64,000 nucleotides of DNA, from assembly GCF_042681025.1 (NCBI RefSeq), contig NZ_JBHUER010000004.1:62001-126000 (forward strand), read 5' to 3'. Source of the stretch: Methylopila henanensis (GTDB lineage Bacteria > Pseudomonadota > Alphaproteobacteria > Rhizobiales > Methylopilaceae). The translations under genes and the position numbers were made by a program. The notes beneath the pieces were generated by a model, which saw only the letters and a program-made list of their open reading frames with translations, was not told the origin of the DNA and made no database searches. Shown in pieces: positions 26,431 to 35,109 of this stretch (its first letter is position 1; each line of letters opens with the position of its first letter).

Positions 26431-28245
26431 TCAGAGCGGCGCGCAGGCGGCCTGCAGCCAGGCCCGCGTGTCCGCGTCCACGAGGCGGCCGATCTCGGCC
26501 AGCACCCGCGCGTGGTAGGCGTCGAGCCAGCCGCGTTCCTCCGCCGTCAGCAGGCTAGGCGCGATAGCGCGGCGGTCGATCGGCGCGAGCGTCAGGGTCT
26601 CGAAGCCGTACATCTCGCGCTCGGCGCCGGGAATCGTCAGGCGCTCCACCAGCACCAGCGTCTCGGTGCGGATGCCGTAATGGCCCTCTTTGTAATAGCC
26701 GGGCTCGTTGGAGAGGATCATTCCGGGCTCCAGCGGCGTGGTCCCGAGCTTCGAGATGCGCTGCGGCCCCTCGTGCACCGACAGGTACGAGCCGACGCCG
26801 TGGCCCGTGCCGTGGTCGAAGTCGAGGCCCGCCTCCCACAGCGGGCGGCGCGCGAAGGCGTCGATCTGCGCGCCGGAGACGCCCTTGGGAAACACCGCGG
26901 TCGAGATCGCGACATGCCCCTTCAGCACGCGCGTGAAGCGGTCCTTCATCTCCTCTGTCGCGGAGCCGATCACCACGGTGCGGGTGACGTCGGTGGTGGC
27001 GTCCTCGTACTGCGCCCCGCTGTCGATCAGGTAGAAGCCCGGCGTCAGCCGCGCGTTGCTCGCCCGCGTCACCCGGTAGTGCGGCAGCGCGGCGTGCTCG
27101 CCGGCCGCCGAGATCGACGGGAACGACACGTCCTTCAGCAGCCCGGTCTCGCGGCGGAAGCTTTCGAGCGCTTCCGCGGCGCCTATCTCGTCCAGCGCGC
27201 CCTTCGGCGCTTCGGCGTCGAGCCAGGCGAGGAAACGGCAGAGCGCCGCGCCGTCGCGGAGCTGCGCGGCGCGCGCGCCTTCGATCTCGACGGCGTTCTT
27301 CACCGCCTTGAGCTTGGCGATCGGGTCGGGGCCGCGCTGCAGCTTGGCGCCGGCGGCCTCCAGCCTGCGGCCGAACGCGGCGGCGGCCGACGACGCGTCC
27401 ACCCGCACGGTCTTGCCCGAAAGCCGCTCCAGCGCCGCGTCGAGCGCCGCGGGCTCCGCCACCTCGGCCAGGCTTTCGAGCTCGGCCCGGACGGCGTTCG
27501 AGAGCTTGCGGCCATCGAGGAACACGGCGGCGCGGCCCTGCGCCGGGATGAGCGCGAAGCCCAGCGGCAACGGCGTGTGCGCGACGTCGGCGCCGCGGAT
27601 GTTGAACGCCCAGGCGAGCGCGTGCGCGTCCGTCACCAGCAGCGCGTCGGCCCGCGTCTTGGCGAGCTCCTCCGCAATCCGGCCGAGCTTGCTCTCCACG
27701 GTCTCGCCGGCGAAGGCGGCGTCGTGGGCCACGACCGGCGTGAGCGGCGGGGCGGGGCGGTCGGCCCAGATCGCGTCGACCGGGTTTTCCGCCACCGCGA
27801 CCAACTCGGCGCCGGCGTGCTCGGCGGCCTTCTCCAGCCGCTCCAGCCCCTCGATGGTGTGGAGCCGCGGGTCGTAGCCGACGCGGGCGCCGGCCTTCAG
27901 GTTCCGCTTCAGCCATTCGCCCGGCGGCGTGTCGCCGACATTCACGGCCGTGAAGGCGGACGGGTCCACCTGCGTCCGCGCCTGCACGGTGTAGCGCCCG
28001 TCCACGAACAGCGCGGCGCGGTCGGCGAGCACCGCGACGAAGCCGAACGAGCCGGTGAAGCCGGTGAGCCAGGCGACGCGCTCGGCGGAGGGCGGAAGGT
28101 ACTCGTTCTGGTGCTCGTCCGCGCGCGGCAGCAGGAAGCCGTCGAGACCCTGGGCGGCCAGCCTCGCCATGAGCGCGGCGAGCCGCGGCGCCCCCTGCGA
28201 GGGATCGGCGGTCTCGTCGAAGGTCTGGAACTTCGCTTCGAACAT
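26431..28245 (-). CDS. pepP: Aminopeptidase P (M24B, Xaa-Pro)
   Basis: Metallopeptidase that removes residues before proline. This is the large form of about 604 residues, with two creatinase-like N-terminal domains (GFLLPRADEHQNEYLPP, ADALLVTDAHALAWAFNIRGADV) and a C-terminal pita-bread domain. Metal ligands are the Asp pair in IDSGAQYEDATTDVTRT, His in HGTGHGVGSYLSVHEGP, and Glu in LSNEPGYY and IRTETL. The ATG at 28245 is used; a GTG at 28257 with GAGG upstream is equally possible and adds four residues. Confidence 0.94.
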   Translation of the reverse strand: MFEAKFQTFDETADPSQGAPRLAALMARLAAQGLDGFLLPRADEHQNEYLPPSAERVAWLTGFTGSFGFVAVLADRAALFVDGRYTVQARTQVDPSAFTAVNVGDTPPGEWLKRNLKAGARVGYDPRLHTIEGLERLEKAAEHAGAELVAVAENPVDAIWADRPAPPLTPVVAHDAAFAGETVESKLGRIAEELAKTRADALLVTDAHALAWAFNIRGADVAHTPLPLGFALIPAQGRAAVFLDGRKLSNAVRAELESLAEVAEPAALDAALERLSGKTVRVDASSAAAAFGRRLEAAGAKLQRGPDPIAKLKAVKNAVEIEGARAAQLRDGAALCRFLAWLDAEAPKGALDEIGAAEALESFRRETGLLKDVSFPSISAAGEHAALPHYRVTRASNARLTPGFYLIDSGAQYEDATTDVTRTVVIGSATEEMKDRFTRVLKGHVAISTAVFPKGVSGAQIDAFARRPLWEAGLDFDHGTGHGVGSYLSVHEGPQRISKLGTTPLEPGMILSNEPGYYKEGHYGIRTETLVLVERLTIPGAEREMYGFETLTLAPIDRRAIAPSLLTAEERGWLDAYHARVLAEIGRLVDADTRAWLQAACAPL

Positions 28246-28305
28246 GGGAGATGACACCTCAACCTCGCGCCCGGGCGTCGAGCCGGGTCCCGTTCACGCG
28301 CCGTC

Positions 28306-28328
28306 ATGGTCCGGCTTGACCGGACCAT
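28306..28328. repeat. Short palindromic (REP-like) element
   Basis: ATGGTCCGG-CTTGA-CCGGACCAT is a perfect 9-bp inverted repeat within a cgtc...ccacg context. Elements of this form are scattered between genes in many alphaproteobacterial genomes. Only one copy is seen in this window. Confidence 0.5.
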
Positions 28329-28370
28329 CCACGCTTACCGCCTCGCACGACGCCCAAGATGGGTCCTCCG

Positions 28371-28432
28371 GAAACCCGGATGTTTCCGGGTTTCTTTGAA
28401 CCAGTAACTCAGATCGGCAAAAGCCGATCTGA
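28371..28432. terminator. Two perfect tetraloop hairpins between prmA and aminopeptidase P
   Basis: Hairpin 1 pairs GAAACCCGGA (28371-28380) with TCCGGGTTTC (28385-28394). Hairpin 2 pairs TCAGATCGGC (28409-28418) with GCCGATCTGA (28423-28432). Both have 10-bp perfect stems and 4-nt loops. They lie just past the prmA stop and may end its transcript or protect its 3' end; neither has a long T run. Confidence 0.5.
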
Positions 28433-28460
28433 ACGCAAGCCGGAGGACGACGCGGAGCCC

Positions 28461-29333
28461 TCACCCCTTGAGCACAAGCGTCGACCAGCCTTCGAGCTGG
28501 CGAGACCCCACAAGCGCGAGGCCTTCCGCCACATAGGCCGCGAGCACGCGCTCCTCCTCGTGGTTCATGAGCCCCGACAGCACCACGCGGCCCTCCGGCG
28601 CGAGATGGCCCTTCACATCGGGCGCGAGCTCGACCAGCGGGCCGGCGAGTATGTTCGCGACGATCAGGTCGAACGGGCCGCGCTCCGCGAAGACGGGATG
28701 GTCGAAGCTGGTGGCGTGGATGGACTCCACGAAGGCGCCGGCGCCGTTCGCCTCGGCGTTCTCGCCGGCGATGCGGGCGGAGGTCTCGTCGATGTCGGTC
28801 GCGAGCACGGGCGACTGCTGGGCCCGCGCGATCGCGATCGCGAGCACGCCGGTGCCGGAGCCGAGGTCGAGCACGCGCTCGAACCGGCGCTCCGTCAGCA
28901 GCTCGTCGATCGCGAGCAGGCAGCCGCGGGTGGTGCCGTGGTGGCCGGTGCCGAAGGCGAGCGCCGCCTCGATCTCGATGCCGATGACGTCGGCCGGGAC
29001 CTTGTCGCGGTCGTGGGAGCCGTGGACCACGAAGCGGCCGGCCGGCACGGGCGCGAGCCCGGCGAGGCTCTTCGCCACCCAGTCCGCCTCCTCGATCGCG
29101 TCCGCCTCGATGCGCAGGCCGGCGCTCTCAGGTCCCAGCGCCTCGCGCAGGGCGGCGGCGAGCTCGTCCGCCGTCGCCTCCGGGCCGCCATAGACCTCGA
29201 CCGACCAGTCGTCCTTCGTCACCTCGAAGGCGGCGATCGAGGCTTCGCCGAACGGAAAGGCGTCCTCCAGCACGTCGGCGACGCGCTTGGCGGTCGCCTC
29301 GTCGAGACGCAGGCGGACGAGGGGGGTGGACAT
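28461..29333 (-). CDS. prmA: Ribosomal protein L11 methyltransferase
   Basis: SAM-dependent trimethylation of ribosomal protein L11. The 290-residue protein has an N-terminal L11-recognition domain, the conserved IEIEAALAFGTGHHGTTRGCL, SAM motif VLDLGSGTGVLAIAIA, and ANILAGPLVELAPD. The ATG at 29333 is preferred over an in-frame start 21 codons upstream without family match. It is a single gene between aminopeptidase P and an exported protein. Confidence 0.95.
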   Translation of the reverse strand: MSTPLVRLRLDEATAKRVADVLEDAFPFGEASIAAFEVTKDDWSVEVYGGPEATADELAAALREALGPESAGLRIEADAIEEADWVAKSLAGLAPVPAGRFVVHGSHDRDKVPADVIGIEIEAALAFGTGHHGTTRGCLLAIDELLTERRFERVLDLGSGTGVLAIAIARAQQSPVLATDIDETSARIAGENAEANGAGAFVESIHATSFDHPVFAERGPFDLIVANILAGPLVELAPDVKGHLAPEGRVVLSGLMNHEEERVLAAYVAEGLALVGSRQLEGWSTLVLKG

Positions 29334-29410
29334 GGGACGATCGGGCTCCCGGGAGGCGTTGGCGATCCGATAGGCGATCGGCGCGCCTCCGTCCAATCCT
29401 GCGACGCCGG

Positions 29411-29905
29411 TCAGCGGGATACGAACGCGATCGTCTCCAGCAGCACGCCCTCGAAATTGGCCCGCGCCATCGCCTTGTCTTTGGCCGAGCAGATGATCTG
29501 GTAGCGCTTGCCGCCGCGGTGCAGGATCGCGTTGATCGCATGGTGGGTCAGGCCGCCGGCGAGCCGGACTTCGCGCTCCACCTCCACCACGTCGAAGCCG
29601 CGGACCGTACGCGTGGCGGCGGGGCCCAGCGTCACCTTGCCTCGGAGCTCGGGGCGCTCCAAGGCGTTGCGCTCGTGCTGGGCGCGGTAGTCCGCGGCGG
29701 CGATGGGCGGACCGTCCGACGCGCTCGCGACCGTGATGCGCGACCCGGACCCGCAGGCGTCGAACCTGGCGCAGTCGAAGGTGAGCACGCCCTGGGCGTC
29801 CTCGCTCTTCTCCCAGTCGTCGAAATCGAAGGCGCGGGCCGGCGCCGGCATGCTCGCTCCCATCAGCGCGGCGGCGAGGACGAGAAAGGCGGCGCGTCCG
29901 CGCAT
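29411..29905 (-). CDS. Exported protein of unknown function
   Basis: The 164-residue product has a signal peptide (RGRAAFLVLAAALMGASMPAPARA). The rest is a small soluble periplasmic domain with two or three Cys (FDCARFDACGSG, YQIICSAKD) that could form a disulfide. I do not recognise a family. Its ATG shares one base with the uvrD stop (TGATG), so it is translated from the uvrD transcript, an unusual partner for a helicase. Confidence 0.75.
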   Translation of the reverse strand: MRGRAAFLVLAAALMGASMPAPARAFDFDDWEKSEDAQGVLTFDCARFDACGSGSRITVASASDGPPIAAADYRAQHERNALERPELRGKVTLGPAATRTVRGFDVVEVEREVRLAGGLTHHAINAILHRGGKRYQIICSAKDKAMARANFEGVLLETIAFVSR

Positions 29906-32274
29906 CACGCCGCCTTCACGAAGCTGTCCACCACGCGCTTGTGGCCGGCCTTGTCGAAGGCGACGGTGAGCTTGTTGCCGTCGACCTCCACCACCGTGCC
30001 GTTGCCGAACTTCTGGTGGAACACGCGAGCGCCCTTGCCGAAGCCGGCGGATTTGGCGGTGGATGAGGCGACCAGCTCGCCTTCGATCGTCACCGGCCCG
30101 CCGCGGCGGGCGCCGGGGCCGGGGGAGGCGGGGCCGCGGCTCTCCTGCGCGCGCCGCCAGCCCGGCGTGTCGTAGGTGGATTTGAACGGCTCGGCGCGGT
30201 CGAAGCGGCTGGCGCCGTAGGAGCCGCCCATTCCGCCGCCGCCGAAGGTGGCCGGCGCCTCGATCACGTCGACGTCGGCCTCCGGCAGCTCGTCGAGGAA
30301 GCGCGACGGGATCGAGGACTGCCACATGCCGTGGATGCGCCGGTTGGAGGCGAACCACAGCTTGGCCCGACGTCGCGCGCGGGTGACGCCGACATAGGCG
30401 AGGCGGCGCTCCTCCTCGAGGCCGGCGCGGCCGCTCTCGTCGAGCGAGCGCTGGTGCGGGAACAGACCTTCCTCCCACCCCGGCAGGAAGACCGTGTCGA
30501 ACTCCAGCCCCTTCGCGGCGTGCAGCGTCATGATGGTGACGGCGTCCTCGCCGGGACCGCGGTCGGCGTCCATGACGAGCGAGACGTGCTCCAGGAAGCC
30601 GCGCAGGTTCTCGAACGGCTCCATGGAGCGCACCAGCTCCTTGAGGTTCTCGAGCCTGCCTTGAGCCTCCGCCGAGCGGTCCTTGGTCCACATGTCGGTG
30701 TAGCCGCTCTCCTCCAGCACCTGCTCGGCGAGCTCGGTGTGGGGAATCTTGTCGACGAGCGCCGACCAGCGGTCGAAGGACTGCGCCAGCTCCTTCAAGG
30801 TCGCGCGCGGCTTCGGCTTGAGGTCGGGCCCGTCGAGCAGCCGGCGCGCGGCCTCGAGCAGCGGAATCTCCTCGGCGCGGGCGACCTCCACGATCTGCTT
30901 CAGAGCCGCGTCGCCCAGGCCCCGCTTCGGGGTGTTGTAGATGCGCTCGAAGGCCAGGTCGTCCGCCGGGCTCGCGACGACGCGCAGATAGGCGAGGGCG
31001 TCCCTGATCTCGGCGCGCTCGTAGAAGCGAGGGCCGCCGATGACGCGGTAGGGCAGACCGAGGGTGATGAAGCGTTCCTCGAACTCGCGCATCTGGAACG
31101 AGGCCCGCACGAGGATCGCGATCTCGTCGAGCTTGTGGCCCTTGGACTGCAGCGCCTCGATCTCGTCGCCGATCTGGCGCGCCTCCTCGCCTGAATCCCA
31201 GGCGCCGGCGACCGTCACCTTCTCGCCGAGCTCGGTCTGGGGCCTCAGCGTCTTGCCGAGGCGACCTTGATTGTGGGCGATGAGGTGGGAGGCGGCGTTC
31301 AGGATGTGGCCCGTGGAGCGGTAGTTGCGTTCGAGCCGCACCACCTTCGCGCCCGGAAAATCGCGCTCGAAGCGCAGGATGTTCTCCACCTCCGCGCCGC
31401 GCCAGCCGTAGATCGACTGGTCGTCGTCGCCGACGCAGGCGAGGTTGGTCGAGCCCTTCGCCAGCAGCCGCAGCCACAGGTACTGCGCGACGTTGGTGTC
31501 CTGATACTCGTCCACCAGCATGTATTTGAACCGCCGATGGTACTGCTCCAGCACGTCCGGATGGTCGCGGAACAGCTTGATCGGCTCCAGCAGCAGGTCG
31601 CCGAAATCGACCGCGTTCAGTTGGCGCAGCCGCGCCTGATAGATGGCGTAGAGTTCGGCGCCGCGCCCGGCCGCGAAGCTCTGGGCCTCGCCCGCCGGCA
31701 CGTCCTTCGGGGACAGCGCGCGGTTTTTCCAACCGTCGATGGCGAAGGCCAGCTGGCGCGCCGGCCAGCGCTTGTCGTCGATGTTCTCGGCGGCCAGCAC
31801 CTGTTTCAGCAGGCGGATCTGGTCGTCGGTGTCGAGGATGGTGAAGCTCGAGGACAGGCCGGCGAGTTCGGCGTGGCGGCGCAGGATGCGGGTGCCGATC
31901 GAGTGGAAGGTGCCGAGCCACTGCATGCCCTCGGCCACTTCGCCCAGCAGCTTGCCGACCCGCTCGCGCATCTCGCGCGCGGCCTTGTTGGTGAAGGTGA
32001 CGGAGAGGATCTCGAACGGCCGCGCTTTTCCGAGCGCCAGGATGTGGGCGATGCGCGTGGTCAGCACGCGGGTCTTGCCTGTGCCGGCGCCGGCCAGCAC
32101 CAGCAGCGGGCCGTCGAGCGTCTCCACCGCTTCCCGCTGTTCGGGGTTCAGGCCCTGCAGATAATCGGGCGCGCCGGCCGGACGGAGCGCGGCGGCCGCG
32201 CGCGCGGCGATGCCGCCGGCGCGGGGCGCCGGCAGCGTCAGGTCGTCGGACGGACGGTCGTGGAAGTCGGACAA
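29905..32274 (-). CDS. uvrD: UvrD/PcrA-type DNA helicase
   Basis: Superfamily 1 3'-5' helicase for nucleotide excision and mismatch repair. It has LNPEQREAVETLDGPLLVLAGAGTGKT (Q motif and Walker A), FTNKAAREMRER, DEYQDTNVAQY (motif II), GDDDQSIYGWRGA, RLERNYRST, TLHAAKGLEFDTVFLPGWEEGLFP and VTRARR. A C-terminal Tudor-like segment (GKGARVFHQKFGNGTVVEV) matches UvrD/PcrA. No ATG lies between 32433 and the conserved start; TTG at 32274 gives MSDFHDRPSDDL and 789 residues, a plausible N-terminus. The ATG at 32433 would add 53 Arg/Ala-rich residues. Confidence 0.92.
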   Translation of the reverse strand: MSDFHDRPSDDLTLPAPRAGGIAARAAAALRPAGAPDYLQGLNPEQREAVETLDGPLLVLAGAGTGKTRVLTTRIAHILALGKARPFEILSVTFTNKAAREMRERVGKLLGEVAEGMQWLGTFHSIGTRILRRHAELAGLSSSFTILDTDDQIRLLKQVLAAENIDDKRWPARQLAFAIDGWKNRALSPKDVPAGEAQSFAAGRGAELYAIYQARLRQLNAVDFGDLLLEPIKLFRDHPDVLEQYHRRFKYMLVDEYQDTNVAQYLWLRLLAKGSTNLACVGDDDQSIYGWRGAEVENILRFERDFPGAKVVRLERNYRSTGHILNAASHLIAHNQGRLGKTLRPQTELGEKVTVAGAWDSGEEARQIGDEIEALQSKGHKLDEIAILVRASFQMREFEERFITLGLPYRVIGGPRFYERAEIRDALAYLRVVASPADDLAFERIYNTPKRGLGDAALKQIVEVARAEEIPLLEAARRLLDGPDLKPKPRATLKELAQSFDRWSALVDKIPHTELAEQVLEESGYTDMWTKDRSAEAQGRLENLKELVRSMEPFENLRGFLEHVSLVMDADRGPGEDAVTIMTLHAAKGLEFDTVFLPGWEEGLFPHQRSLDESGRAGLEEERRLAYVGVTRARRRAKLWFASNRRIHGMWQSSIPSRFLDELPEADVDVIEAPATFGGGGMGGSYGASRFDRAEPFKSTYDTPGWRRAQESRGPASPGPGARRGGPVTIEGELVASSTAKSAGFGKGARVFHQKFGNGTVVEVDGNKLTVAFDKAGHKRVVDSFVKAA

Positions 32275-32563
32275 GGCGTCGATAAGCTCCGGACGGGCGC
32301 GCGGCGAAAGCTCTGCGCGACTCGAAAGTCGTCTAGGAGAACAAAATGGCGCCGGAAGGTCCGAAATGCGAGCGCGCGGCGCGCCTAGGGCGCAGGAGGC
32401 TGCGGACAAGCGGTTCCGGAAGCATTCGGGCATGTATTGAAGTGAAAGTCGCCGCCTGCGTCCGCACGTGACTTTCCGGGCGAAGAAGCTTCGGTCCAGT
32501 TCAAGGAACCAATTTCATCTGGGCGGCGTTGCTTTGCCGATCAACATGAGGAGACTTCAGTCC

Positions 32564-32947
32564 ATGCGCATCCGCACAGCCGTTCTTGGCGCCGCCTTCG
32601 CCCTCGCCGTCCCGGCGGCGTCCTTCGCTCAGGAAGGCACTGTGTCCGGCGCCGCCGGCGGCGCGGTCACCGGCGCGGTGGTCGGCGGCCCCGTGGGCGC
32701 CGCGGTCGGCGGCGTCGCCGGCGCCGTGGCCGGCACCCTGATCGCGCCGCCGAAGCAGGTCCGCACCTACGTCGTCCAGGAGCAGCGCCCGTCCGTCGTC
32801 TATGAGGGCGAGGTCGTCGTCGGCAAGCCGCTGCCGGAGACCGTCGAGGTCTACCGCGTGCCGGACAGCGACTACAGCTACACGATCGTCAACGACAAGC
32901 GTTACATCGTCGACCAGGATCGGCAGGTGATCGAAGTCGTCGAATGA
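32564..32947 (+). CDS. DUF1236 exported protein with glycine zipper
   Basis: The 127-residue protein has a signal peptide (MRIRTAVLGAAFALAVPAAS, cut after FAQ). A Gly/Ala/Val zipper follows (GAAGGAVTGAVVGGPVGAAVGG), then a DUF1236 domain (VVVGKPLPETVEVYRVPDSD, YTIVNDKRYIVDQDRQVIEV). Such proteins are common in Hyphomicrobiales envelopes; function is unknown. The ATG at 32564 has AGGAG about 10 nt upstream. A strong terminator follows. Confidence 0.88.
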   Translation: MRIRTAVLGAAFALAVPAASFAQEGTVSGAAGGAVTGAVVGGPVGAAVGGVAGAVAGTLIAPPKQVRTYVVQEQRPSVVYEGEVVVGKPLPETVEVYRVPDSDYSYTIVNDKRYIVDQDRQVIEVVE

Positions 32948-32976
32948 CCTGAGCGGGCTTTGATGGGCCCTTTGCG

Positions 32977-33005
32977 AACCCCGCGCCCTGGGCGCGGGGT
33001 TTTTT
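32977..33005 (+). terminator. Rho-independent terminator of the DUF1236 gene
   Basis: A near-perfect GC-rich hairpin (AACCCCGCGCCC at 32977-32988 with GGGCGCGGGGTT at 32990-33001) runs directly into TTTTTT. It ends 4 bp before the convergent thioesterase stop. Confidence 0.9.
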
Positions 33006-33008
33006 GCG

Positions 33009-33485
33009 TCAGCGCCGCATCCCGACCGAACGGCCGAGCCAGTCGAGTTCCGCCGCGGCGGGGCGGCATCGCTCGACGGTCGCCTCGATCAGCGCGCGCA
33101 CGTCGTCCGGCCATTGCGCGACGCGCCGCGTCTCGAGCGAGACCACGAGCGACACGCCCTCGACCGTCGTCACCACCGTCCCGTCCGGCCGGCGCACCAG
33201 CTCGACCGCCCAGCGCGCCCGCTTGGCGTCGGACTCGATCAGGATGACGCGCCCCACGATCTCGTCGCCGAAGTTCATCTCGGCGAGGTAGCGCACATGC
33301 ATCTCGCCCGCGAAGGTGGTGAGGCCGCGTTCGCCGAACTCCGGCCCCGCCTTGAACGCCGAGAAGGCGAGGTCGAGCGCCGTGTCCGCCAGAACCAGAT
33401 GATAGGCCATGTTCACATGGCCGTTGTGGTCGAGATAGGAGGCCTCGATCGCGAGCGGCGGGGTGACGAAGGCGGGGTCGGTCAT
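33009..33485 (-). CDS. Thioesterase family protein (hot-dog fold)
   Basis: The 158-residue 4-hydroxybenzoyl-CoA-thioesterase-like protein has the catalytic loop YLDHNGHVNMAYHLVL, then GEMHVRYLAEMNFGDEIVGRVILIE and a C-terminal strand pair. It probably hydrolyses an acyl-CoA; the substrate is unknown. The ATG at 33485 gives the family length. It is divergent from the FAD oxidase gene. Confidence 0.85.
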   Translation of the reverse strand: MTDPAFVTPPLAIEASYLDHNGHVNMAYHLVLADTALDLAFSAFKAGPEFGERGLTTFAGEMHVRYLAEMNFGDEIVGRVILIESDAKRARWAVELVRRPDGTVVTTVEGVSLVVSLETRRVAQWPDDVRALIEATVERCRPAAAELDWLGRSVGMRR

Positions 33486-33635
33486 GCGGTCGGGCTTTCG
33501 GGCTGCGATCGGCGCCGCAGGGTTACGACAGCGGCCGCCTGAAAGCGAGCCGCGGGCCGGATGTCGCGGCCGGGCGCGAATGCTCCTATGGTCGCGCCGC
33601 CCGTGGCGTCGCCTCGAAGGATTCCGTCCGCTCCC

Positions 33636-35039
33636 ATGCCCGCTCTCGCCGCCCGTCCCGAAGCCGATGCGCTCGGCGCCGCGCTCGAACGTCTCGCCGC
33701 CCGGTTCGGTCCGCGGCTCTCCACCTCGAAGGCGGTGCGCGAGCAGCACGCCAGCACCCTGACCTGGGTCGAGCCGCAGCCGCCGGACGCGGTCGTGTTC
33801 CCCGAGACGACCGAGGAGACCGCCGAGATCGTGTCGGTCTGCTCAGGCCATGGCGTGCCGGTGGTGCCGTTCGGAACCGGCACCTCGTTCGAAGGCCACG
33901 TCAACGCGCCCTATGGCGGCGTGTCGATCTCGACCGCGCGGATGGACGCGGTGGTCGCCGTCCACGCCGAGGATCTCGACGTGGTCGTCCAGCCCGGCGT
34001 CACCCGCAAGCGCCTGAACGAGCATCTGCGTGACCAGGGCCTGTTCTTCCCCATCGATCCCGGCGCGGACGCGAGCCTCGGCGGCATGGCCTCGACCCGC
34101 GCCTCCGGCACGAACGCGGTGCGCTACGGCACCATGAAGGACAACGTGCTGGGACTTACCGCGGTGCTCCCTTCGGGCGAGATCATCCGCACGGGCGGCC
34201 GGGCGCGGAAGTCGTCGGCCGGCTATGACCTCACCCGGCTTCTGGTCGGCGCGGAAGGCACGCTCGGCGTGATCACCGAGCTGACGCTCCGGCTTCAGGG
34301 GATTCCGGAGGCGATCGCGGCCGGCGTCTGCCCGTTCCCGACCGTCGAGGCCGCCTGCGACGCGACCATCGCGACGATCCAGTCGGGCCTGCCGGTCGCG
34401 CGCATCGAGCTCTTGGACGAGGTGCAGATCCGCGCCGTGAACCTCTACTCGAAGCTCGCGCTGCCGGAGGTCCCGACGCTGTTCCTCGAGTTCCACGGCA
34501 CGGAGGAGGGGGTGAAGGAGCAGTCCGCCCGCTTCGGAGAGATCGCGCGCGAGCTCGGCGGCGGGCCGTTCGACTGGGCGACCCGGGCGGAGGACCGCAC
34601 CCGGCTCTGGGCGGCGCGGCACGACGCGTTCTGGGCGGCGCTCGCGCTGCGCCCCGGCGCGCGCTGCGTGCCGACCGACGTCTGCGTGCCGATCTCGCGG
34701 CTGGCCGAATGCGTGGCTGAGACCAAGCGCGACATCGCGCGCTCCGGCGTCGTCTCGCCGATCGTCGGCCATGTCGGCGACGGCAATTTCCATTGCCAGC
34801 CGCTGTTCGACATGTCGGACCCCGCGGAGGTGGCGACCGGACAAGCCTTCCTCGGCCGTCTCGTGGAGCGGGCGATCGCCATGGGCGGCACCTGCACCGG
34901 CGAGCACGGCGTGGGACAGGCGAAGATGAAGTATCTCGAGGCCGAGCATGGGCGCGGCGCGCTCGACGCCATGCGCGCGATCAAGCGGGCGCTCGATCCG
35001 CTGAACATCATGAATCCCGGCAAGATCGTGACTCCTTGA
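33636..35039 (+). CDS. FAD-binding oxidoreductase, D-lactate dehydrogenase/glycolate oxidase type
   Basis: Flavoprotein of about 467 residues in the GlcD/DLD family that oxidises D-2-hydroxy acids. The PCMH FAD site is VVPFGTGTSFEGHVNAPYGGVSI and PGADASLGGMASTRASGTNAVRYGTMKDNV. The C-terminal substrate domain has VGHVGDGNFHCQPLF and GGTCTGEHGVGQAKMKYLE with conserved His residues. No Fe-S partner gene is adjacent, which favours a single-subunit D-lactate dehydrogenase. The start is uncertain: ATGs at 33561, 33588 and 33636 are in frame and none has a strong ribosome site; 33636 best fits the domain start. Confidence 0.88.
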   Translation: MPALAARPEADALGAALERLAARFGPRLSTSKAVREQHASTLTWVEPQPPDAVVFPETTEETAEIVSVCSGHGVPVVPFGTGTSFEGHVNAPYGGVSISTARMDAVVAVHAEDLDVVVQPGVTRKRLNEHLRDQGLFFPIDPGADASLGGMASTRASGTNAVRYGTMKDNVLGLTAVLPSGEIIRTGGRARKSSAGYDLTRLLVGAEGTLGVITELTLRLQGIPEAIAAGVCPFPTVEAACDATIATIQSGLPVARIELLDEVQIRAVNLYSKLALPEVPTLFLEFHGTEEGVKEQSARFGEIARELGGGPFDWATRAEDRTRLWAARHDAFWAALALRPGARCVPTDVCVPISRLAECVAETKRDIARSGVVSPIVGHVGDGNFHCQPLFDMSDPAEVATGQAFLGRLVERAIAMGGTCTGEHGVGQAKMKYLEAEHGRGALDAMRAIKRALDPLNIMNPGKIVTP

Positions 35040-35109
35040 GCCGCCCTGCGACGTATAAGATCGCCGGGGCGGGGCGGCCGCCAAACGCCGGACGGACATA
35101 GGCTTTCAC

